64,000 bases of DNA from Thereva unica. Taxonomy: Eukaryota; Arthropoda; Insecta; Diptera; Therevidae. Shown in pieces: positions 24,601 to 36,600 of this stretch. Under the pieces are notes generated by a model, which was not told the DNA's origin, did not search any database, and saw only the letters and a program-made list of their open reading frames with translations. Every line of letters starts with the position of its first letter. The stretch's first letter is position 1. The stretch lies in assembly GCA_949987705.1 (NCBI GenBank), contig OX465281.1, forward strand, positions 137,688,876 to 137,752,875, given 5' to 3'. A program made the translations under genes and the position numbers.

Positions 24601-27600
24601 TCGTCAAACGTCTTTAACGACACATAAAGAGACGATATCGTGTCGCTAAATGCAAATTTTTATTTATCGACAGACGACAATGTCGACTCGAGAAACCAAA
24701 TACGGCCCCAGTTCTTGTGCTGCATAGTATTAGGGTAATTATCAACTTTTTTCTTCGAGTTGATAAATTTGAAGAAGTTTCTGGAATCAGTAAATACTTT
24801 ATTACTCGTACTGCTGAGATATTCACGATACAGAGTAAAAGAGAGTGAACGAAATTGGTTATAGCAAATGATAAATGAATTGAGACTCGGAGAGTCCTTT
24901 CTCTTTAAATAAGTTTTGCAGAGCCTATTCTTTCGATTTTTCAAATGCTTGAATTCTCTATTGAACCAAGGAGGAGAAGAACTGGCTAATTTTTGAGGCT
25001 CGTAGGGCTTTGTATAGTACGCCATAAAACCGTGCTACATCGACATCCAACTCGTTTGCGGAAAGTTGTTGAAATCAACCATGGCAAGTTTAGATGACAG
25101 CTCATTAAAGTTAGCCTTTTTAAAGTTAAAGGAATAGGTTACCCCCTCCGGATAAGGAGTATTAACTGAATTGAAACAGTAATTGAGCAAGATAGGAGGG
25201 TGGTAATTGTCAACTGTGGACATGACTATTGGACTGGGTTCAACAGTCATGTTGACTGAGTCAGTAAAGAATATAAGATCCAACTGCCTTCCTAATACAT
25301 TAGTCACACCGCTCATTTGACTCAAGCCAAGTGAGAATAAGGAATCGAGAAAACACGATTCTTTAGAATTAAGGCTGCCTTCAGGAAGGTAGTTGTCGTC
25401 ATCGTCAACATATACCCACTGGATATTGGGTAAATTGAAATCGCCTAGAAGAAGTAGCTCATCATTACTGTTCATCAAGGTCAGAATGTGGTCAACACAA
25501 AAGATGAGAATATCATCATCATCGTCTTGAACTGCTGAACCATCTCGTTAAGAGATCTGCGACATTCAGAGGTAATTCTAGAGCTGTTTGTGCAGGAACG
25601 CAGGGCTTTCAGAGTTGCCTGACTATCTGAGAAGGTGTAGACAGTCCGGTTCCTATCGCCTTGCTGGTTGATTTGCAGAACAGCTCCGCTTGATATACAC
25701 TGCAGTGATCGGGAAATCGGAAGGAGACTTCAACCCCAGGTTCTGGGGAAAATACTCCTCCTCCCACTCGACCCTCGAGCTTAGAGCCATCAGTAAAAAC
25801 GTTTTTGGCACCCTGAAACCTGTGTGGTCTATTTATCCATTCACGACGTGAAGGGATGTGAACTCCGTAGTTCCTCGTGAAGGTAATTTCGGAATGCAGA
25901 AGTCGGTTTTTGTGGGGATAGTAACTGAGTTCAGTACCTTCGTGTGCTCTCCCCTGATTCCAGTCCAGAAACCGGATTCTTTTATTCTAAAGGGCCCAAT
26001 ACACGAGCGCTCCATCCGACTTACGCCACGCCAAAGCAACAACTATTTGTATGCACTTGTCATTTGTATACAAAGAAATTGTTGTTGTATTGGCGTGGCG
26101 TAAGTCGGATGGAGCGCTCGTGTATTGGGCCCTTAAGGGCTGCGATGGTTGCGCTCTCCCTTGCCACGAGATTTAACCCTCTGCCACTGACCTTACGTCT
26201 GACAGACACCCCAATACCTATACGTTGTTGCTACGTCGCCATTTCGCAGCGTATCCTTATATTTCTCCATCTACCTTCGCGCGTGGGCAAATGGTTTCCG
26301 CCAGTCGGCCGGAATCCGGCCGATTCTTGAAATCACTACAATATAACACATAAATTCCTATTTATATAAATGCGTATCCTTTTTAAAAAACATGGTACCC
26401 AAATGCACCTCTGACAGACTACTCCTCAGCAGAATGAATACAAAAATTCCACCTCAGCGGCAGAGGGTTAAAGGAGGGAGGTATAACATAACATTTAAGG
26501 CCTCTGTAGGTGTGGAGCGAAGTGCTTCTGTTATGCATAACTCCGCACATCTTTGTACTCTCTGTAAATTGTTTAGCACGGTGGATTTACTCAGAGTTGG
26601 CCACCATACTAATACCCCGTAGAGGAGAATTGGGCGGACGATCGCTGTGTAGATCCATCGCACAATGTAAGGGGAGAAGCCCCAGGGTTAAAAGTGAAAA
26701 AAAAAAATCTGCCACTACGAATGTAGATTCTATTAGGGCTAAATAACCATTAAATACTAATGGCACAAAATTTTGACCATCAGTGAATTAACTTACCTGT
26801 TTAACAAGATTTTCAACTTCTTGATCAGCTTTGCTCATTTCTGGCTGCTTCTCTGCATCTTCGAGTGGAATATTTTCATCGAATTCAGCGAGATCAGCTG
26901 CTGCTTCAGCCTTTGCCGTTTTGGCTGCCATTACATCTTGTTCATCTTCTGCTGCTGCTAAAGCTGATTCGAAAGCTCCTAAAGTCGATTTTTCTTCCCC
27001 ATTACCAACGGATAATGGAGTAGTACCTTGTCCCTGTAAATTATCTTGTAGTCTCTGCTTTCGTTCTCTATCACGTTCAATTACATCAGCTAGCCTTGCA
27101 GACGCATCTTCTCCAGCCTCAACTTGAAAGAGATCTTGAATTGTTGAACTTTTAAAGTAAGCAGTTGTGAAATTGCCGCCCTCAATTGCTAAATCACCAA
27201 GTAAACGCTTCTGATTGGCCTTTTTTAAAATATTTTCTTCTATTGTTTTTTCACTAACCAAACGATAAATATGGACATCTCTTGTTTGACCGATCCTATG
27301 ACACCGATCTTGTGCTTGAGCGTCCATTGTAGGATTCCAGTCAGAATCATAAAATATCACAGTATCAGCACCAGTTAAATTAACACCCACACCTCCAGAT
27401 CTTGTAGATAAAATAAATGCAAATATCCTTTTGTCACCATTGAATCGTTCCATTAATATCTGTCTTTGATCGATACGAGTTGTCCCGTCTAAACGTAAAT
27501 AAATATGACCATGATAATTAAGGAATGCTTCTAATACATCTAACATTTTTGTCATTTGAGTAAAAATTAAAACTCGGTGTCCTTCAGTTTTTAATTTTCG

Positions 27601-30600
27601 TAATAACTGATTTAATGTTTGTAATTTTCCGCAATCATATTGTATTAGGCGAGGATCGGGAAATTGTGTACTTGTTGCCGAGATTATTGGATGTAATAAA
27701 GCTAATTTGGGAGATAATTCTTTTTGAATGATATATTCACGAGCCTTTTCTGCATTTACTTTTGAAGGATGAGGATGTGAGATGTGAAGGTATGGCCGTG
27801 GTGCTGATACAGCTGGAACCACTATAACAAAATTATCAAATGTTGAAGTCATTTGTTTTGTTCGTTCTTCATATGATAATAATAATCTTGTAAGCGTCCA
27901 ATGATCTTTTCTTCGCATAGCATTTAAGCAATTGGTATGACTTCTCGAGTGCCAAGTTGAAAAATCAACAAACCTATTAGGCTTTGCAAAATTTTTCATA
28001 GTATCTCTGCAATCTTCACCATAAATTGGCACAGAATCACATTTCCGTTGATTAATTGCCGCCAGAAATTTTAATGTATTTTGCCTACGTTCCCTACGTA
28101 ACTGTTCTACTTCAGCCTTTATAAAAAAAACATTTGATTTAATAACTATAAAATAATTTTTTACATTCCATTTTACTTACTGAAAACATTTCTTCGTCGC
28201 TATCCTTTGATTCACATTTTGAGCGATCATTCTGACTTGATTGTGGCAATGAATTTGTTTTCAATTGTTGCGCCAGCGCGACTACTAAATTCTGATTTCC
28301 ATTATTACCATTATTCGATGGAATATTAACATTTGTTAATATTTGTTTGCCTACAGGTTTTGCCTGAATTCCATGATTAGTTTTACTAACAAAAGTTATT
28401 CTTTGTCCAAAATTGGGACCAGTAGCTTGTGTTAATACAATATGACGTCCAGTTGTTGATTGAACTATTTGAGCGATTTGAGTTGACTGCGCTAATGTAC
28501 TACTATTTGTATTGCCACTACTACTACTCATTTGATTTCCCCGAGCTGAACTTAAATCGATATTCCGACGTATATTTGAATTTGTGAATGTTGAAGTTGT
28601 TAAAATTTGATTCTTATTCGTTGAAACAAAAGAGAATTTGTTTATATTTTGATTAATACTAGAATGTTTCTTATCTATATTAATAACTGGAACTAATTTA
28701 TTTCCTTCAGTCTTCATAGCTGGACTGGTGCCAACTTTAACTCCACTATGACTAACTAAATTTTCTTGAACACGTGTATCTCTGATTCGAATATGGAATT
28801 TATATTTGCCCGTTGGACATTTTGGCGGAGGCTCTGACATTGTATCAATCTCTTCAATTAATTTTCTTGGTGCTGCCAACTTTCTAATCTTATGCGATAC
28901 GTACGCTGTTAAACATAATTCCAATTGTATTAACACTAAATTCAAAGAATTCAAGTCGATATGCTGAAATAACAATATTTTTACCGTACTGCAGAAAGTA
29001 ATAGAAAATATATTCATACCACAAACGAATTGTAATCTAAAACATTACACACTAACGAAGGGATACGAAGATTAATTCCTTCCATTTGAAAAGGAGAAAT
29101 TGTAGGACGAACTTCAAACAGATTAGGATGATTACAAACTTTTCGAAGCTGCATTAGAACGTTTATCACACTTAATAAGTTGCCTGTCGCCAATGTTTCT
29201 CGCGTGCTAAATGAAAAAATTTTGATTAATACTTTACTTTACTTATTCTAAGAAACTTACTTTGCACGACTCATAAAATCATCGTACAGATATCGTTGTC
29301 TCTTCGATAATCGACACATGACGACGTGTTCATATTTTTTAGGCATTTGCTTCTCAACCTCTGATTTCAGCCGACGTAAAAGGAACGGACGAAGAACCTT
29401 TAAATAAAATAGCTGTTAGTATTCCATTTAATAAGTAATATTTCAATAGCTATATAGAAAAAAAAGAAATTTTGATTTTTAGATTGTTCTGAATATTAGA
29501 ACAGTTTATTGTTTGGCTGGCGTTCATCCAAGGGAGTTAGTTGCTAGCTATACTCGATCAAATTTCAGAGATATCTCAAGCAACCAGATTTCACTCACTA
29601 AAGCCGTGCACACTTCGATTGAAAGGTATGTTAATGCTGTGGATAAGTAAAGCAACTTAATTTCAAAGATGTGCAACGCAACACAACGAACAGCACCCGT
29701 CATGATCTACTGATTGTTAATCGTGACACAAACTAATTCACTTTTTAGCACCCCTCGAAATCAGAACTGATTAAGGGACGGAATTTGAATCTCAACTTTT
29801 CAATAAAACTGACAAACTATTTGGTAACTTTAAATAAAATAATAATATGTATATATTAATTCAAAAAATGTATATAAGAAATTAGTATTAGATGTTCCCA
29901 ATAGCAGTTTACTAGGGCGTACTTAATTAATTTTTCTTAATCGATTCTTGTATTTCAACTACTCAACTAGTCCGCTAATTTAATAAAGTCGATTTTCTAT
30001 CACTCTGTCATGAACTTTTATGAATGGCTCAATCTCCACAAGCAGCAGCAGAACCGTTTTTTTACGAGAGAGGTATAGAAAGAACAAGAGAGTAGTGTAG
30101 TAACATGTTCCTCCGTACGTTCCTCACGAGCTTTTTAGATGAACAGGGAAGTGGAGATGATGAAGGGCTTCAACTCCACTTCCCCGTTCATCTAAAAGCT
30201 CGTGAGGACCATACGTAGGATCGAACAGTCTACTCACCGTCATATACATTTTGACGTGACGTGCCTTGACGTCAAACTTGACTGATCTATTCTGTTCAAT
30301 GTGCACGTAATAACGGAAGCATTTCAATTTTTCAAGCATTTATCTTTATTGTTTTAAACTAATTTATCATGGAAGATGAAAATTTATTTGAAAAGGTTCG
30401 GCGATATGAGGAGCTGTATGATTAGTCGCAAATTTTCTACTTCCTCATCCAAACCTAATGCATTCCAAATAACAATTTAAATAATACTCTATTTTGTTCT
30501 TAGACTGAACAGCAAAATTCACGTAATGTTTAAGTGCGAATCGTAAACAAAATTCACGTGCCGTTGCAGTTCCGTAGAGTGCGAACGACCTCAACACGAT

Positions 30601-33600
30601 CAAGATATAAGTGAATATTAAACCATCAAGAAAGAGAAGCATAAGCGACCAACAAATAGGTGGATGGATGGCGTGCCATAACGGAAACTTTGTATGACAA
30701 ACGGCCAAGAGCTAGCAAGATGTAGAGACGCCTGGAAGAAGTGACTTCAAAATCCAGCATGGTTGGAACTCGATTGAATAGGATAAGGTAATGAGTTTTC
30801 GGTAATTGATTTATGTATAATTACATCAGATATATGGTAGTTTCTTAGAAACTTTAAGAACAAAAAAAATAGGGCACACAGGAAAGACAAATCTATATTT
30901 TTTTTCAGATCATCAGACAAATGCCTCGAAAGATCATCAGACAAATGCATCAATATTATTCCAAAAAATAATTTTAGTTTAATTTCTGTGACTAATCCAT
31001 CATATGTATGTATGTACTTCTGTGGAATAGTTATCTCACATTTACCAGGTGAATGCATCGAATTAAATGTTTCATGAGATTGACGTCAATTATTACCGAA
31101 CATACATATATATCTTTTCGACAGTTAAGTGGCCTACTTTTCAAAAGATGTCATAGACACACGTGACTTTTATACGTAATGTTAATTTACAGTGGCTCAC
31201 AATGAAAATCGTCCACCTTACGACTAAGAGAAATTGAGTCATTTTTTCCAGCTAGTTCTCAACAAAGTCAAATAAAAATGTATGTAATTAAGTTTTTTAT
31301 TAACTGTCTTCAAAATAATAACGAAAAATTATAAAATTCAACAATAACAAAAAAAAGGAAAAATTAAAATATCTTAAAAGGTCCTATTTATATCTCACAG
31401 TGAGAATCGTCCATATGTAAGAATATCGTTAAAAAACTAAACTTAGTATTTAGTTGGTCCTCCCTTAGCATTAATTACTGCTCGAAGCCTGTTCGGTATT
31501 GAATCCACTAACTTTTTAATATAGTCAGGAGCAGTGTTGGGCAAAACTAAATTTCTGGACGATTAAAAATTGACAATTAATTAATTGTTAATCACGTCTA
31601 CTGCAATTAACAATTAATTAATTGTAATTGTGAAAACTCGCAATTAACAATTAATTAATTGTTAATCGCGTCTATTGCAATTAACAATTAATTAATTGTA
31701 ATTGTGAAAATTCGCAATTAACAATTAATTAATTGTTAGTCGTGAGTTTCCACAATTAAAGACGATTAATCAATTGTCAATCATTTTTATGGATTTGATT
31801 AAAAACTAAAAATTAAAATTTATTATTATATGGAAAGAGTAGTAGTATGTTATTTTTTATTAGTTCATTTTAAAAAGCGTGTTTTTAGTTTTTAAAGTAA
31901 AAACTTTTTTAGCCACGTTGCGCACCTTTGCGTGACGGTCAATTTTTTGCGTGCCGTGGGGGAACAATTTGGCTTTGGGGATTTTAGTTTGTATTGTATG
32001 AGTTATCTATAATAACATTCTAGTTGTGCCATTTTCAACATTTTTCGAAATCGAAATCAATGGAGCAATCCATTTTTAGAAGAGATTTTTTTTATTTTAT
32101 GTTTTTTTGTTTGACCGGAAGAGAATTTTTTACAGAAGAGAATTTCGTTTTGTGTTTGATTTTTTTTGCTATTTTTCGTTTTGTGTTTAAAGAGGGACTA
32201 GTGTATTATATATTATTATGTAACATATAGCAATATGTACTACGTGCTATATACTAAGTGTTATGCACTATGTATTAGGTACTATGTACACGGACTATGT
32301 ACTATGCCATATGTACTATGTACTATTTATTATGGACTATATACTGTCAACTATGTTTTATGTGCTATGTACTATGCACAAGGTATTATGTACTATGTAT
32401 AATCTGCTATGTACTAGGTATTATGTACTTTGCATTACGGACTATATGCTACTTACTATGAATTATGTACTATGAAGTATGTACTATGTACTTCGTACTA
32501 TGTATTATGTATTATGTACTATTTATTTTGGACTGTATACTACCTACTATATACTGTCAACTATGTTTTATGTGTTATGCACTATGCACAAGGTATTATG
32601 TATGTACTATGTATAATCTTCTATGTACTAGGTATTATGTACTTTATTACGGATTATGTGCTATTTACTATGAATTATGTACTATGAACTATATATTATG
32701 TACTTTGTACTATGTATTATGTATTATATACTATTTATTTTGGACTATATACTATCTACTATATACTGTCAACTATGTTTTATGTGCTATGTACTATGTA
32801 CAAGGTATTATGTACTATGTATAATCTGCTATGTACTACGTATTATGTACTTTGCATTACGGACTATGTGCTATTTACTTTAAATTATGTACTATGAACT
32901 ATGTACTATGTACTTTGTACTATGTATTATGTATTATGTACTATTTATTTTGGACTATATACTACCTACTATATACTGTCAACTATGTTTTATGTGCTAT
33001 GTACTATGCACAAGGTATTATGTACTATGTATAATCTTCTATGTACTAGGTATTATGTACTTTGCATTACGGACTATGTGTTATTTACTATGAATTATGT
33101 ACTATGAACTATATATTTTGTACTTTGAACTATGTATTAAGTATTATATACTATTTATTTTGGACTATATACTACCTACTATATACTGACAACTATGTTT
33201 TATGTGCTATGTACTATGTACAAGGTATTATGTACTATGTATAATCTGCTATGTACTAGGTATTATGTACTTTGCATTACGGACTATGTGCTACTTACTA
33301 TGAATTATGTACTATGAAGTATGTACTATGTACTTTGTACTATGTATTATGTACTATGTATTGGGGGCTATGATTAGGTACCATATACTGTTCACAATGT
33401 ACTATGTATTAGGTATTATATACTATGTACTGCGATTATGTACTATTTATTCTGTACTATGACTAAGTATTATGAACTATGTGTTATCTGCTATGTACTT
33501 TGCACTATATACTCTGTATTATGTATTTTCTACTAAATATTATGTACTTTGTACCAAACACTATATACTATGTTCTATGTAAAAGGTATTATGTACTATG

Positions 33601-36600
33601 TACTTGCACTATGTACTATGAACTATGTATTATGTTTTGTATTATCTATTATGTATTATGTACTATTTACTATGAACTATGTACTATGTACAATGTTCTA
33701 TGTGTTATGTTCTATGTACTAAGTGCTATGTACTATTTACTATGAACTATGTATTATTCACTACTACTATGTACTATATTGTGTAATATGTACTATGAAT
33801 TATGTTCTATGTATTATTTACATATGTATTATATATTACGGATTACGTATTTTGTATTATGTATTATTGTATATACAAAATTTATTGGCCTTTATCCTTC
33901 TGTAGGACTAAGATTGATTTGGACATATAGAATGACCATAGAGGTCTCAATTTCCAAAATGTGCCCAGACACACATACATTTTTTTATGATATATATTTT
34001 TGTTTAGGTTTTTTGAGATAGGTTATTGATAGTACATTTTATTAGGGTTATAAGGAACAAGTACTGTTATTGCGCCCATGATCAGTATTAACGCGTATTA
34101 TATTCATGCCAAATTTTACGGTAATTCGCTTTACCATATAACATAAAATACACCACTACAACGCAAAAAAACATTACGGTTTCGTTTTTGATATACAGTA
34201 TCCGTTGATTTTTCAAAGCGGCTGACTTTGGTTAGGTTTTGGATAGTATGGGAGGGAAAGGGGGTGGTTGGAGTCGTAATGGTTTAGCCGCTAGTGCGAT
34301 TTTGTTTTGGTGCAGGTTTACGTATCACCCTGAATTTAAGTAACCCTAGGACCTATTTTCATGAATATGGTAGCAATGATACTCCCACCCATCTAAAACT
34401 ACAAAATTAGTCGGCCATTTTGAATTTTAAAATTTTGATCACAAATTTGTCATTTGGATCCCTCAAAACCCCCTGACACAAATTTTCATTACAATCGGAA
34501 CACAATTGCAAAAATTGGTCCGCCATTTTGAATTTTGAAATGTTGACCACAAATTTGTCATTTGGATCCCTCAAAACCCCCTGACACTAATTTTCAGCAC
34601 AATCGAAGCTCAATTGCCAAAATTAGTCCGCCATTTTGAATTTTAAAATTTTAACCACAAATTTGTCATTGGGATCCCTCAAAACCCCCTGACACTAATT
34701 TTCAGTACAATCGGAACACAATTGCCAAAACTAGTCCGCCATTTTGAATTTTAAAATTTTAAACACAAATTTGTCATTTGGATCCCTCAAAACCCCCCGA
34801 CACTAATTTACAGCACAATCGGAGCAGAATTTCCAAAATTAGTCCGCCATTTTGAATTTTAAAATTTTGACCACAAATTTGTCATTTGGATCCCTCAAAA
34901 CCCCCCGACACTAATTTTCAGCACAATCGGTGCACAATTGCCAAAACTAGTCCGCCATTTAGAATTTTAAAATTTTAACCACAAATTTGTCATTTGGATC
35001 CCTCAAAACCCCCCGACACTAATTTTCAGCACAATCGGAGCTCAATTGCCAAAATTAGTCCGCCATTTTGAATTTAAAAATTTTAACCCCAAATTTGTCA
35101 TTCGGATCCCTCAAAACCCCCTGACACTAATTTTCAGCACAAGCGGAGCTCAATTGCCAAAATTAGTCCGCCATTTTGAATTTTAAAATTTTAACCACAA
35201 ATTTGTAATTGGGATCCCTCAAAACCCCCCGACACTAATTTTCAGTACAATCGGAACACAATTGCCAAAACTAGTCCCCCATTTTGAATTTTAAAATTTT
35301 AACCACAAATTTGTCATTTGGATCCCTCAAAACCCCCCGACACTAATTTTCAGCACAATCGGAGCACAATTTCCAAAATTTTCCGCCATTTAGAATTTTA
35401 AAATTTTGACCACAAATTTGTCATTTGGGTCCCTCAAAACCCCCTGACACTAATTTTCAGCACAATCGGAGCACAATTGCCAAAATTAGTCCGCCATTTT
35501 GAATTTTAAAATTGTAACCCCAAATTTGTCATTTGGATCCCTCAAAACCCCCCGACACTAATTTTCAGCACAATCGGTGCACAATTGCCACAACTAGTCC
35601 GCCATTTAGAATTTTAAAATTTTAACCACAAATTTGTCATTGGGATCCCTCAAAACCCTCCGACACTAATTTTCAGTACAATCGGAACACAATTGCCAAA
35701 ACTAGTCCGCCATTTTGAATTTTAAAATTTTAACCACAAATTTGTCATTTGGATCCCTCAAAACCCCCCGACACTAATTTTCAGCACAATCGGAGCACAA
35801 TTTCCAAAATTTTCCGCCATTTTTAATTTTAAAATTTTGACCACAAATTTGTCATTTGGGTCCCTCAAAACCCCCTGACACTAATTTTCAGCACAATCGG
35901 TGCACAATTGCCAAAACTAGTCCGCCATTTAGAATTTTAAAATTTTAACCACAAATTTGTCATTGGGATCCCTCAAAACCCTCCGACACTAATTTTCAGT
36001 AAAATCGGAACACAATTGCCAAAACTAGTCCGCCATTTTGAATTTTAAAATTTTAACCACAAATTTGTCATTTGGATCCCTCAAAACCCCCCGACACTAA
36101 TTTTCAGCACAATCGGAGCACAATTTCCAAAATTTTCCGCCATTTTGAATTTTAAAATTTTGACCACAAATTTGTCATTTGGATCCCTCAAAACCCCCCG
36201 ACACTAATTTACAGCACAATCGGAGCACAATTTCCAAAACTAGTCCGCCATTTAGAATTTTAAAATTTTAACCACAAATTTGTCATTGGGATCCCTCAAA
36301 ACCCTCCGACACTAATTTTCAGCACAATCGGAGCACAATTGCCAAAATTAGTCCGCCATTTTGAATTTTAAAGTTTTAACCCCAAATTTGTCATTTGGAT
36401 CCCTCAAAACCCCCCGACACTAATTTACAGCACAATCGGAGCACAATTTCCAAAATTAGTCCCCCATTTTGAATTTTTCTTCTTTCAGCCATTTTGGCCG
36501 CCATACTCCCCATATTTTTTTTTCATATTATGCTCTTTATATGAATGATTCTCCAAAAAAATGGCAGGATCATATAAAATTGGAGTGTCTATATCTATAT

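Larger units (their letters stand above)
14871..25528 (-). mobile_element. LINE A: CR1/jockey-group LINE nested in LINE B, itself interrupted three times
   Basis: The segments in transcription order are endonuclease and linker (24709-25528), the start of RT (24043-24376), the RT core (20276-21144) and the RT C-terminus plus 3' UTR (14871-15508). The interruptions are a MITE (24377-24708), a DNA transposon (21145-24042) and a mag element (15509-20275). Joining across each interruption gives continuous protein: [35 protein letters not shown]. Boundaries against LINE B are approximate (±20 bp) and no target duplication was found. Confidence 0.8.
14325..26696 (-). mobile_element. LINE B: RNase H-bearing LINE (I/R1-like), split by LINE A
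   Basis: Two segments belong together. Segment 25529-26696 holds the C-terminus of the RT region ([20 protein letters not shown]) and the first half of RNase H (FTDGSK, then YQAE). Segment 14325-14870 holds the rest of RNase H ([16 protein letters not shown]) and a C-terminal zinc-knuckle relic. Between them lies LINE A with its own insertions. The 3' end is a short (TAACC)n tail at 14325-14342. The 5' part is truncated at about 26696. Two MITEs sit in the first segment. Confidence 0.78.
25529..26696 (-). pseudogene. LINE B ORF2 fragment: RT C-terminus and RNase H first half
   Basis: It reads [15 protein letters not shown], then [20 protein letters not shown]. After removal of the two MITEs it continues [20 protein letters not shown] and on to [19 protein letters not shown] with the RNase H Asp. 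A Glu follows in SVYQAELF, then a frameshift and [10 protein letters not shown]. The reading order and the restored frames support one ancestral ORF. Confidence 0.75.
3692..26796 (-). other. 23.1-kb domino intron filled with mobile DNA
   Basis: The donor is CAG|GTAAGT at 26796 and the acceptor TATTTCCAG at 3692. The join is phase 0 and restores the conserved sequence [14 protein letters not shown]. All recognisable content is transposon or repeat. The stretches 3700-4220, 4710-5230 and 13440-14320 show nothing I can identify; an open frame at 13973-14257 has no family signature. Confidence 0.9.

Noticed and set aside
32263..33905. A series of Tyr/Cys/Leu-rich open frames
   Set aside because: They come from the TATGTACTATG minisatellite, which lacks stop codons on one strand; the same peptides repeat in all frames.
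34405..36475. Regular repeats resembling a CRISPR array
   Set aside because: The 108-bp units are contiguous without unique spacers and lie inside a hAT element in an insect intron: a satellite.
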